From assembly GCF_014635545.1 (NCBI RefSeq), contig NZ_BMDA01000005.1:124001-188000 (forward strand): a DNA stretch of 64,000 nt, in the 5' to 3' direction. This document shows positions 26,826-34,830 of the stretch, one piece after another. This DNA comes from Acinetobacter courvalinii. GTDB taxonomy: Bacteria; Pseudomonadota; Gammaproteobacteria; Pseudomonadales; Moraxellaceae. Position 1 is the stretch's first letter, and the number at the start of each line of letters is the position of its first letter. The notes beneath the pieces were generated by a model. The model did no database searches, was not told the origin of the DNA, and was given only the letters and a program-made list of their open reading frames with translations. The position numbers were made by a program, and so were the translations under genes.

Positions 26826-27758
26826 ATGAATTCTACACAACAATGGCAAAGTGTCACTTGGTTTGACGTGGATGAGCATCAAGACGGGCAGCGAATAGAT
26901 AATTTTTTATTTACCCGATTAAAAGGTGTTCCAAAAAGTCGCATCTACCGTTTGATTCGTGAAGGACAAGTACGCGTAAACAAAAAAAGAATAAAAGCAG
27001 AAACACGTTTGAACATTGGCGACCAGATTCGTGTCGCACCAATCCGTTATGAACAGAAGGATGAAACGGCTGCACCTGTCAGCGATAGCGTCGCGCAAAG
27101 CCTGTTGAGCCGAGTGGTGTATGAAGATGAAGGCTTGCTGGTAATCAATAAGCCTTCGGGTATTGCCGTACATGGCGGCAGTGGTGTGGCCTATGGCCTG
27201 ATTGAAGCCTTACGGGCGGCGACAGGCAAAAAATATCTGGAACTGATTCACCGGATTGACCGTGATACCTCCGGTCTGGTGATGGTCAGTAAAAAGCGCA
27301 GTACCTTAAAATTGCTACAGGACCTACTACGCGAACATAAGATCCAGAAAACCTATGCCGCTATTGTTAAAGGTCAGGTCAGTCTGGATCGCCAAATGAT
27401 TGATGCGCCTTTATTGCGTTATGAGCTGGCCAATGGCGAGCGTCGTGTCCGTGTGACTTCTGAAGGTAAGCCAAGTAAGACTGACTGGAAAGTGGTTGAG
27501 CGTTTTAAAACAGCCACTCTGGTTCATGCTTCACCTTTATCAGGCCGTACCCATCAAATCCGGGTACATGGTTTAAGTATTGGTCATCCTTTGGTGGGGG
27601 ACGATAAATATGGACACAATACGGTGTATAACGGCCCGGCAGCACGCCGTTTGTGCCTGCATGCCATGCGTCTGGAAATTCCGAATTATCCAGTGATTGA
27701 AGCTCCGATGCCTGAAGATATACAGCAGGTGATTGACGAATTGAGAAAGCAGAAATGA
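26826..27758 (+). CDS. rluC: 23S rRNA pseudouridine synthase RluC
   Basis: 310 aa. An N-terminal S4 RNA-binding domain (GQRIDNFLFTRLKGVPKSRI to about residue 70) precedes the RluA-type catalytic domain. HRIDRDTSG has the catalytic Asp at D145. RluC modifies U955, U2504 and U2580 in E. coli numbering. It is divergent from rne, as in many gamma-proteobacteria, and overlaps the HAD gene by 4 nt. Confidence 0.95.
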   Translation: MNSTQQWQSVTWFDVDEHQDGQRIDNFLFTRLKGVPKSRIYRLIREGQVRVNKKRIKAETRLNIGDQIRVAPIRYEQKDETAAPVSDSVAQSLLSRVVYEDEGLLVINKPSGIAVHGGSGVAYGLIEALRAATGKKYLELIHRIDRDTSGLVMVSKKRSTLKLLQDLLREHKIQKTYAAIVKGQVSLDRQMIDAPLLRYELANGERRVRVTSEGKPSKTDWKVVERFKTATLVHASPLSGRTHQIRVHGLSIGHPLVGDDKYGHNTVYNGPAARRLCLHAMRLEIPNYPVIEAPMPEDIQQVIDELRKQK

Positions 27759-28429
27759 AGCAGAAGATTGAACTCGTCATTTTCGATTGGGATGGTACCC
27801 TGTTCGACTCGGTGGGCCAGATTGTGGCGAGTTTGCAATATGCAGCGCAGCAATTCGAACAGCCACTGACGGATGAAGCCGCGAAAAGCATTATTGGTCT
27901 GGGTTTACCTGAAGTGATGCAGATCCTGTTTCCGCAAATCCCGCATTTGCATCAGGAGCTTTTGCAATGTTATGCCGATCATTATGTGGCAAACTCGAAA
28001 GGCGATGTCTGGTTTAATGGGGTCGCTGAGCTATTGATGGATTTAAAGCAGCAAGGTCTTAAGCTTGCGGTCGCGACCGGTAAAAGCCGTAAGGGGCTGG
28101 ATCGTGTATTGGCGCAAACCAATAGTCATGCACTATTCGATATTACCCGTGCCGCGAGTGAAACCAAGTCCAAGCCAGATCCACTGATGTTGCAGGAAAT
28201 TCTGGCCGAGATGGATGTGGCAGCTGAACGTGCGATTATGGTTGGGGATACCAGTTACGATCTGGAAATGGCACAAAATCTGGATATGCCACGTATCGGG
28301 GTCAGTTATGGTGTGCACAGTATTGAAACGTTACAGCAATATCAGCCATTAACCATTGCCCATCATGTGCAGGACTTGCATCATTATTTACAAAGCTTGC
28401 TCAAGGTTGCTGATTTAACCGAAAGTTAA
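27755..28429 (+). CDS. HAD-superfamily phosphatase, Gph/PGMB-like
   Basis: 224 aa. Motif I is FDWDGTLFDS (nucleophile D11, acid/base D13), motif II is VATGKS, motif III is the lysine in ETKSKPDPL, and motif IV is MVGDTSYDLEMA. It is a type I-capped HAD phosphatase with phosphoglycolate-phosphatase-like sequence; the substrate is not determinable. Translation is coupled to rluC through an ATGA overlap, a conserved gene pair. Confidence 0.9.
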   Translation: MKQKIELVIFDWDGTLFDSVGQIVASLQYAAQQFEQPLTDEAAKSIIGLGLPEVMQILFPQIPHLHQELLQCYADHYVANSKGDVWFNGVAELLMDLKQQGLKLAVATGKSRKGLDRVLAQTNSHALFDITRAASETKSKPDPLMLQEILAEMDVAAERAIMVGDTSYDLEMAQNLDMPRIGVSYGVHSIETLQQYQPLTIAHHVQDLHHYLQSLLKVADLTES

Positions 28430-28502
28430 TTCACTGAAGATCAAATGACAAAATGAGGGGAGAGTTCGCTTTCCCGTCATCCATAATAACAATAGGGACT
28501 AT

Positions 28503-29198
28503 ATGAGCCGCTCGATCCGTTTGCTCAATCTATTACAACTACTCCGAGAATATCGCTATCCGGTCACTGCACAGGTATTGGCGGAGCGACTGCAGATTAG
28601 TCAGCGCAGTGTCTATCGGGACATTGAGACATTACGCGCCCAAGGTGTGAGTATTGATGCAGCAGCAGGGCTGGGGTTTCAGCTCAAAGAAGATTTCCTG
28701 TTACCGCCAATGAGCTTGAATGAAACCGAGATCGAGGCCATCTTTCTGGCCTTAAACTGGTTGAGTGAAATTCCTGATCTGGCTTTAAAATCGGCTTCCA
28801 CGTCGGTTCTGGCCAAGCTCAATGCAGTATTGCCTGAACATTGCCGACATTTACTTCAACACACCACCTTACGTTCCATCAATGCCTGGCTTCCTGTAGA
28901 TGCACAACTGGTGGAGCAGGTACGTCTGGCCATCCGCCAGCAAGTCAAAATTGTGGTGGATTATGCCGATGAGCAGCAGTGTATCAGTTCCCGTACTGTG
29001 TGGCCTTTTGCCCTAGGGTATTTTAATGATCGGATTGTACTGGCCGCATGGTGCGAGTTGCGACAGAGTTTTCGGCACTTCCGGATTGACCGTATCCGGC
29101 AGCTCAGCCTGAGTCAGGAGCTTTATCCGCAATTCAAGCAGCAACTATTTCAACAATGGTGGAGGCAAGAGGTATGTTCGACTACTGACAGAAACTGA
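28503..29198 (+). CDS. YafY-like HTH-WYL transcriptional regulator
   Basis: 231 aa. The N-terminal DeoR-type HTH is LLREYRYPVTAQVLAERLQI to YRDIETLRAQG (about 5-50). A WYL domain follows, here with the core VWPFALGYFNDRIVLAAWCE. WYL proteins sense ligands, often nucleotides or nucleic acid. It lies 52 nt upstream of a GST gene and is probably its regulator or cotranscribed with it. Confidence 0.88.
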   Translation: MSRSIRLLNLLQLLREYRYPVTAQVLAERLQISQRSVYRDIETLRAQGVSIDAAAGLGFQLKEDFLLPPMSLNETEIEAIFLALNWLSEIPDLALKSASTSVLAKLNAVLPEHCRHLLQHTTLRSINAWLPVDAQLVEQVRLAIRQQVKIVVDYADEQQCISSRTVWPFALGYFNDRIVLAAWCELRQSFRHFRIDRIRQLSLSQELYPQFKQQLFQQWWRQEVCSTTDRN

Positions 29199-29250
29199 CA
29201 ATCCAAACAATTACATTGAAATAAGAATAACTCACTAAGGACATATCAAT

Positions 29251-29859
29251 ATGGCACTTAAACTTTATACCAATAATTTCTCACGTGGCGTTGTAGTGGA
29301 CTGGTTGCTGATTGAACTAGGTGTGCAATGTGAGCGCATCGAAGTGGCCTTTGAAACTGAAATGAAAGCGCCTGAGTACTTAAAAATCAATCCCTTTGGC
29401 AAAGTCCCTGTATTGGTGGACGATGATATTGTGGTCTATGAGCTGGATGCGATCTGTGCCTATCTGGCCGATAAGTTCGCAGACAAAGGTTTGGCACCTG
29501 CACTCAATGATCCAAAACGCGGTCTTTATTATCGCTGGCTGTTCTTTATTTCAGGGCCTTGGGAAGCTGCTTCAACCAATAAAATGCTAGGTGTGGAGGT
29601 CAAGCCAGATCAGAAAGGATCTGTCGGATATGGAGACTATCAGGATGCCTACAATGCCTTTGTACAAGGCCTGAGTGAAGCTGATCCGTATTTATGTGGA
29701 AAGCAGTTCACCGCTGCGGATGTAACTGTTGCCGCGATGCTGTTCTGGCAGCTCAAGATGGGAGAGGTTGAATCTCATCCTGCAATTGAACGCTATCTGG
29801 ACAATATTAAGCAGCGTCCGAGCTATCAAAAGTTTGCTGCCTTTTTTAGCAATGTTTAA
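29251..29859 (+). CDS. Glutathione S-transferase family protein
   Basis: A 202-aa thioredoxin-fold GST. Near the start, TNNFSRGVVVDWLLIELGV carries the likely catalytic Ser/Asn region. INPFGKVPVLVDDD and YELDAICAYLADKF are the cis-Pro and Asp (glutathione) motifs. The C-terminal helical domain carries the FTAADVTVAAMLFW N-capping block. The preceding WYL regulator suggests an inducible detoxification pair. Confidence 0.9.
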   Translation: MALKLYTNNFSRGVVVDWLLIELGVQCERIEVAFETEMKAPEYLKINPFGKVPVLVDDDIVVYELDAICAYLADKFADKGLAPALNDPKRGLYYRWLFFISGPWEAASTNKMLGVEVKPDQKGSVGYGDYQDAYNAFVQGLSEADPYLCGKQFTAADVTVAAMLFWQLKMGEVESHPAIERYLDNIKQRPSYQKFAAFFSNV

Positions 29860-29876
29860 GATTTCATCACTATACA

Positions 29877-29900
29877 AAGCCGACTTGTTCGGCTTTTTTA
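29877..29900 (+). terminator. Rho-independent terminator of the GST gene
   Basis: AAGCCGA at 29877-29883 and TCGGCTT at 29889-29895 flank CTTGT and run into T6. Confidence 0.9.
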
Positions 29901-29904
29901 TTTT

Positions 29905-30211
29905 GTCATACCGATGAATCTTCAATCCAAGACAGAAAAACGTGTTGCAAAAACGTCTGGTTTAACCTTTCACTACAATTGTCACTGAGCCTTATTAGTT
30001 CAGTAAAATTGTGTTGACTCAGCTCTAGAAAATCAGCATAACTGAATACCTTATGTTAGGATCAAGGTCCGATTATGCTGTGATGAAATGTGCTCGCTCT
30101 AGTCAAAAAATCATGATGATTTAAAACGCGATAACATTGAAAACACGCCGTAATCTCAGGGATATAACATAATGGACCTCATGCGATTAGATTCCACCAC
30201 AGAAGAAGTAC
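29905..30211 (+). promoter_or_regulatory. Intergenic region with predicted promoter for the NAPE-PLD-like gene
   Basis: About 300 bp with no gene. TTGACT at 30014-30019, a 17-nt spacer and CATAAC at 30037-30042 form a plausible sigma-70 promoter. AGCATAA at 30035-30041 and TTATGCT at 30073-30079 are an inverted pair overlapping the -10. Confidence 0.45.
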
Positions 30212-31264
30212 ATGAAAGATAAGCCGACATTAACCTATCAATTGCCGACACAATCTTGCTTGAGTCATACTTGGGTGAAACCGCCGTTTCCACATGAGGC
30301 TTCTGATCATTGCGGCATAGACCGGTTCTATAATTTGCAGAAACCGTTAACCCCGTTTGATCGTAAAGGGCTATTAAAGTGGCTGGCGACCCGTCAGTCC
30401 TATACCTGGAATGTTGATCGTGTTCATGAGTCCAATTTACGCAACCAAATGCTGGAACTGCCCCAAAACCGACCGCATGCCGACTTAAATGACTGGCAAA
30501 TCTGGTTTGTGGGACACGCCACAATTTTAATTCAAATCGGCCCTTATAATTTCCTCACCGATCCGGTCTGGTCGGAATATGCCAGTCCGAAACAGGGCAA
30601 TGGACCACGCCGTGTCTGTCCCGCAGGTATTGCGCTGGAACATCTTCCGACCATTCACGGGGTCTTGCTCAGTCATAATCATTATGACCATATGGATCTG
30701 GCGACGCTGGATTGGTTACATCAGAAATTTGAAATGCCGATTTATACCGGTTTAGGCAATGGCTATTATCTGCCGAAACATCTGCATGTGATTGAAATGG
30801 ACTGGTGGCAGGAAATTCCGTTCCATGATGAGTTAAAGATTGCCTATACGCCTGCACAACATACTTCCGGACGAGGCGTGCGCGATCAGAATCGTGCCTT
30901 GTGGGGCGGTTTTTCTGTGCTTGCCAAGACTGGGCACTGTTTTTTTGCAGGGGATACCGGTTATTCAGGGCATTTCAAGCAAATCCATGAGCGCTATGGC
31001 GATGCCAGAATTGCCTTATTACCGATCGGGGCTTATGAACCGCGGATGTTGATGCGTTATGTGCATATGAATCCACAAGATGCCTTTCATGCACATTTAG
31101 ACTTGCATGCGCATCGCTCACTGGCAATTCATTATCGTACCTTCCAGTTGACAGATGAAGAGCGCGATTCGCCTGAACATGAATTGCAGCATGCCATGAA
31201 ATCTTCTTCGAAACTGGTCAATCCTTTCTATTGCATTCGCGAAGGTCACTTTTTAAGGGCTTAG
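30212..31264 (+). CDS. NAPE-PLD-like metallo-beta-lactamase-fold hydrolase
   Basis: 350 aa. After a WFVGHATILIQIGPYNFLTD segment, the metal motif is SHNHYDHMD, with AQHTSGRGVRDQNRALWGGF, FAGDTGYSGHF and late PIGAYEPR. This order is typical of bacterial NAPE-PLD-like (RomA-like) phospholipid hydrolases. No signal peptide is visible. Its 3' end overlaps the convergent DoxX-like gene by 47 bp. Confidence 0.85.
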   Translation: MKDKPTLTYQLPTQSCLSHTWVKPPFPHEASDHCGIDRFYNLQKPLTPFDRKGLLKWLATRQSYTWNVDRVHESNLRNQMLELPQNRPHADLNDWQIWFVGHATILIQIGPYNFLTDPVWSEYASPKQGNGPRRVCPAGIALEHLPTIHGVLLSHNHYDHMDLATLDWLHQKFEMPIYTGLGNGYYLPKHLHVIEMDWWQEIPFHDELKIAYTPAQHTSGRGVRDQNRALWGGFSVLAKTGHCFFAGDTGYSGHFKQIHERYGDARIALLPIGAYEPRMLMRYVHMNPQDAFHAHLDLHAHRSLAIHYRTFQLTDEERDSPEHELQHAMKSSSKLVNPFYCIREGHFLRA

Positions 31265-31658
31265 CATCAGCCTCGGCATTCAGGCACCAGATTGCGATCA
31301 GTGAAAGACTGGCTAGTGCAATATTCATGACCACAGGATTAAACGCTTGGTAAAGCTGATTCGGATCAATGAATAGAATAAAAATAAATAACCCGGTCAA
31401 ACTCACGATACTGAGCCAGTGTAAACAGGGATGTTTGATGAACAAAAACAGAACACCAAAAATGACTTCACTGATTCCGGATAGCATGACTAACCATCCT
31501 ATATAGAAATGAGCTATCGGTAATTGTTGCCAAATGGCTTGTTCAGTCGGTGACTGAAAAATCAATTTAGGAATTAGGCCTTGATAGATCCAAAGCAAGG
31601 CGATCATCGACTGACAAAATTTTAAAATCCTGTAGATGGTCGGGTGACGCTGCTTCAT
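31218..31658 (-). CDS. DoxX-like integral membrane protein
   Basis: 146 aa with four hydrophobic helices: SMIALLWIYQGLIPKLIF, FYIGWLVMLSGISEVIFGVL, LSIVSLTGLFIFILFI and NIALASLSLIAIWCL. This is the DoxX/SURF4-like layout. It is cotranscribed with the DCC thioredoxin-like gene (4-nt overlap at 31655-31658). DoxX and DCC proteins recur together as membrane redox partners. Its 3' end overlaps the opposing NAPE-PLD-like gene. Confidence 0.78.
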   Translation of the reverse strand: MKQRHPTIYRILKFCQSMIALLWIYQGLIPKLIFQSPTEQAIWQQLPIAHFYIGWLVMLSGISEVIFGVLFLFIKHPCLHWLSIVSLTGLFIFILFIDPNQLYQAFNPVVMNIALASLSLIAIWCLNAEADAKPLKSDLRECNRKD

Positions 31659-32095
31659 CTCAAGACATCATCCTGAAGGAAATGTTGCTGAATATCCGCA
31701 GTCACCACATAACATTGTTCAGTTTTACCAAACAGATCATAGCGATTTAATGCAATGCGCCGATAAGCAAAATCACGGAGGGTTTTAGGAACAAGGCGGG
31801 CATATTTTAAGCTGCTATAAGGAAAATCCAGTCGCTGAATAATGCGCAAGAAGGCCGTCGACTCTGTATAACATTGACCTTTTTCCAGCAATAGCATGGT
31901 TTCAAAATGATCGGTCGGGAAGTGGTAATGCTTTAACAATTGCTGCCCTAGACTGGATTGTACCGACACCAGTTTGAATTGACAGCGTCGATCATGTTTG
32001 ATCATAAAATCTGCCCAGGCTGAACAAAGTACACATACCGCATCGAACAGAATGATGTTATGGTTTTGAATCAGGTGTTGTAAAGGTTGTGACAT
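31655..32095 (-). CDS. DCC-family thiol-disulfide oxidoreductase-like protein
   Basis: 146 aa of the DUF393 family, named for its Dxx-CxxC motif: ILFDAVCVLCSAWADFMIKHD with D18, C21 and C24. The rest, ESTAFLRIIQRLDFPY and VPKTLRDFAYRRIALNRYDLFG, is characteristic. It is predicted to be a thioredoxin-like redox protein. Its gene overlaps the DoxX-like gene downstream by 4 nt. Confidence 0.88.
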   Translation of the reverse strand: MSQPLQHLIQNHNIILFDAVCVLCSAWADFMIKHDRRCQFKLVSVQSSLGQQLLKHYHFPTDHFETMLLLEKGQCYTESTAFLRIIQRLDFPYSSLKYARLVPKTLRDFAYRRIALNRYDLFGKTEQCYVVTADIQQHFLQDDVLR

Positions 32096-32143
32096 ATTTA
32101 TTCTTCTTATCCAGTGTTGAATAAATTGTCCCTCAAAGGCAAT

Positions 32144-32169
32144 AAAAAGCCATCCGAAGATGGCTTTTT
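32144..32169 (-). terminator. Catalase gene terminator
   Basis: GCCATC at 32149-32154 and GATGGC at 32159-32164 flank CGAA. Runs of A and T lie on either side, giving a T-run on the minus strand. Confidence 0.88.
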
Positions 32170-32186
32170 ATTAAGTATTTCCTAGC

Positions 32187-33707
32187 TTACAGAAAGCTTG
32201 GTAAATGACGCGCCGGATCAGTTTCACGCGCAGCTTGTGCATCAGCAACGGTCATGCCCAATGCTTTCGCAACCCCTTCACCATAGGCTGGGTGGCAAGC
32301 ATAGCAATTACGGATATGACGATACTTGATGAAGTCGAGCGCATCGCCCATGGCACGCGCTGTATTGCCAAATAACGCGTCTTGTTGCTCTGGTGTCATC
32401 AGTTCGAACAAGGCACGTGGTTGACTGAAGTAATCATTGTCATCTTCACGGTAATCCCAGAAATCGGCATCACCATTAATTTTTAATGGTGGCTCTTTAT
32501 ACTGAGCTTGCTCTTGCCACTGACCGAAGCTGTTTGGCTCGTAGTGCGGTAAACCCCCATAGTTGGCATCGATACGGCCTTGACCGTCGCGGTGATTACT
32601 ATGTACAGGGCAGCGTGCCGCATTGACTGGAATTTGCTGGTAGTTCACACCTAAACGGTAGCGTTGTGCATCGGCATAGTTGAATAAACGCGCCTGCAAC
32701 ATACGGTCGGGTGAAGCACTGATCCCTGGCACCAGATTGCTTGGTGCAAAAGCAGATTGCTCTACATCAAGGAAGAAGTTTTCAGGATTACGGTTCAGTT
32801 CAAACTCACCCACTTCAATTAATGGATAATCGCCGTGAGGCCATACTTTGGTTAAATCAAACGGATGATATGGGACTTTTTCCGCATCTTGTTCTGGCAT
32901 AACCTGAACAAAAAGGGTCCATTTTGGATAGTCTTTACGTTCAATGGCATCGAATAAATCACGTTGATGACTTTCACGATCCTGACCCACCAGCTCGCCG
33001 GCTTCTGCATCCGTCAGATTTTGAATACCTTGTTGGGTTCTGAAGTGGAATTTCACCCAGAAACGCTCATTGGCGGCATTAATGAAACTATAGGTATGGC
33101 TACTGAAGCCATGCATATGACGGTAGCTTGAAGGGATACCACGGTCTGACATGACGATGGTGACCTGGTGTAATGCTTCTGGCAATAATGTCCAGAAATC
33201 CCAGTTATTAGTGGCACTACGCAGGTTAGTTTTCGGGTCACGTTTGACCGCTTTGTTTAAATCCGGGAATTTACGTGGATCACGCAAGAAGAAGACCGGG
33301 GTGTTATTCCCGACCATATCCCAGTTACCTTCTTCGGTATAGAATTTCAGGGCAAAACCACGAATATCACGTTCCGCATCTGCTGCACCACGTTCACCGG
33401 CAACGGTGGTAAAACGGGCAAACATTTCAGTTTTTTTGCCGATTTCGCTAAAGATTTTAGCGCGGGTATATTGGGTAATATCATGGGTAACGGTGAAAGT
33501 ACCAAATGCACCAGAACCTTTAGCATGCATGCGGCGCTCAGGAATCACTTCACGGACAAAGTTGGCAAGTTTTTCGTTTAGCCATAAGTCCTGGGCTAAT
33601 AATGGTCCTCGCGCACCCGCGGTCATACTGTTCTGGTTATCGACAACTGGCGCACCAAAATCAGTGGTAAGGTGGCTATAAGGACATTTTTTTTCGTCTT
33701 GGCTCAT
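32187..33707 (-). CDS. katA: Monofunctional heme catalase
   Basis: 506 aa, the size of small-subunit (clade 3) catalases. Catalytic His is H61 ([12 protein letters not shown]), distal Asn is N134 (VGNNTPVFF), and the heme ligand is Y344 in [14 protein letters not shown]. It breaks hydrogen peroxide to water and oxygen in the cytoplasm. GGAGAT 7 nt before the ATG is a good ribosome site. The C-terminal extension [13 protein letters not shown] is typical of clade 3. The symbol katA is by class; the species may use another name. Confidence 0.93.
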   Translation of the reverse strand: MSQDEKKCPYSHLTTDFGAPVVDNQNSMTAGARGPLLAQDLWLNEKLANFVREVIPERRMHAKGSGAFGTFTVTHDITQYTRAKIFSEIGKKTEMFARFTTVAGERGAADAERDIRGFALKFYTEEGNWDMVGNNTPVFFLRDPRKFPDLNKAVKRDPKTNLRSATNNWDFWTLLPEALHQVTIVMSDRGIPSSYRHMHGFSSHTYSFINAANERFWVKFHFRTQQGIQNLTDAEAGELVGQDRESHQRDLFDAIERKDYPKWTLFVQVMPEQDAEKVPYHPFDLTKVWPHGDYPLIEVGEFELNRNPENFFLDVEQSAFAPSNLVPGISASPDRMLQARLFNYADAQRYRLGVNYQQIPVNAARCPVHSNHRDGQGRIDANYGGLPHYEPNSFGQWQEQAQYKEPPLKINGDADFWDYREDDNDYFSQPRALFELMTPEQQDALFGNTARAMGDALDFIKYRHIRNCYACHPAYGEGVAKALGMTVADAQAARETDPARHLPSFL

Positions 33708-34307
33708 GTTCTATCTCCATCAAGAGGACCTGTAAGTGAGGTCATCTCAATCATTTGACCGTTCAAAGATATGAATGCTTCGCTGGGACATATACAAATT
33801 GGGTATCAAAATTTCAGATGCCTAAGTAAGATTTGCAATGAATCAGTTCAGCCTTTGTATTTTTACTCTAGGTTGATGAAAGCTTTTTTTCCAATGGATT
33901 AAAGTTGATGTCATAAATGCTTTATTCGATTGAAGCTGTTTATAGCTTAAGCTTGAGCTGAGTGTTTGTAGATATAAAAATTGTTAAAAAAACAAGAAAG
34001 CTTATGAAAAATATAAGTTTTATTATGATTTGTTGTTGGTATTTCAATGAATGCACGGCCTCGAAACAAGAAATGAAAATGGCAATAGTTAAGGCAGCAA
34101 TTGGAGCAATGGCCTGTTGCAGTTATGTAAAATAGCATTTAGCCGCAAAAAAAATTGCATATTCATCAAGACTTGCGTGCTCATGCTTAAGTGAATTTTC
34201 GGATTGAGAGAACTGAATCAGGTGATTGGGTTGAAAATATGTAAGTGAACATGATTTTAATGCAAGGCATGCTATGTTTGAGTTCTTTCTTGATGAGATA
34301 AAAAACA
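33708..34307. other. 600-bp region between divergent catalase and YbaY-type genes
   Basis: AT-rich. It should hold the promoter of the catalase gene. I see no convincing OxyR site or hairpin. The only coding candidate is the 43-codon ORF at 34004-34135. Confidence 0.5.
34004..34135 (+). CDS. Candidate 43-aa small ORF of unknown function
   Basis: ATG 34004 follows a purine-rich AAGAAAG. The peptide is cysteine-rich near both ends (MICCWYFNEC and MACCSYVK) and has no recognised family. Support is only the ribosome site and an open frame in AT-rich DNA, so it may be chance. Confidence 0.25.
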   Translation: MKNISFIMICCWYFNECTASKQEMKMAIVKAAIGAMACCSYVK

Positions 34308-34757
34308 ATGAAAAAAATAGTCACCAGTCTTGGTTTATCTTTAACTGTACTGACAGGTTGTACGGCCATGCCGCAGGATACTGAACTTAAAGCCAATCAA
34401 GCCATACCCTTGACCGTTGAGTTTGTGGGAGCAGGCAACTATGCGGTGCAGCCGCAACAGGGCACAATCAGCTTATATGCAGTGGAAAGTCGTATGGCCG
34501 ATGTGCCTGCGACATTGATAGAGAAAAAGACAGTGCAAGTCTCTCAAGTCCCTTTTCGGGTTGAATTTATCATTCCAGCAGACCATCGTCAGCGTATTCA
34601 GCCACAGGTCCGTGATGATGCCGAAGTGAGCTATTATGTGACCTGGCAATCCGATGCCAAGAATTTAACGGGTAAAGACGCCATTGTAATTGATTATGAC
34701 CGTCAATTTCCGAAGGTGAGTCTGGGGCAAGGAAAGCAACAGGTTTATTTAAAATAA
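34308..34757 (+). CDS. YbaY-family lipoprotein
   Basis: 149 aa. The signal peptide ends in the lipobox LTGC, giving lipidated C18. The body has the YbaY-like (type III secretion pilotin-like) beta pattern: PLTVEFVGAGNYAVQPQQGT, IPADHRQRIQPQVRDDAEVSY. The protein is probably anchored in the outer membrane, facing the periplasm. A strong terminator follows. The function is unknown. Confidence 0.8.
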   Translation: MKKIVTSLGLSLTVLTGCTAMPQDTELKANQAIPLTVEFVGAGNYAVQPQQGTISLYAVESRMADVPATLIEKKTVQVSQVPFRVEFIIPADHRQRIQPQVRDDAEVSYYVTWQSDAKNLTGKDAIVIDYDRQFPKVSLGQGKQQVYLK

Positions 34758-34771
34758 GCTGACTTATCCAT

Positions 34772-34810
34772 AAAAAAGAGCGACGCTTGCCAGAAGGTCG
34801 CTCTTTTTTT
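34772..34810. terminator. Bidirectional terminator between the YbaY-like gene and ptsP
   Basis: GAGCGAC at 34778-34784 and GTCGCTC at 34797-34803 with a 12-nt loop, flanked by A6 and T7. Confidence 0.9.
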
Positions 34811-34830
34811 ATAGGCAGTGTATATATTGT

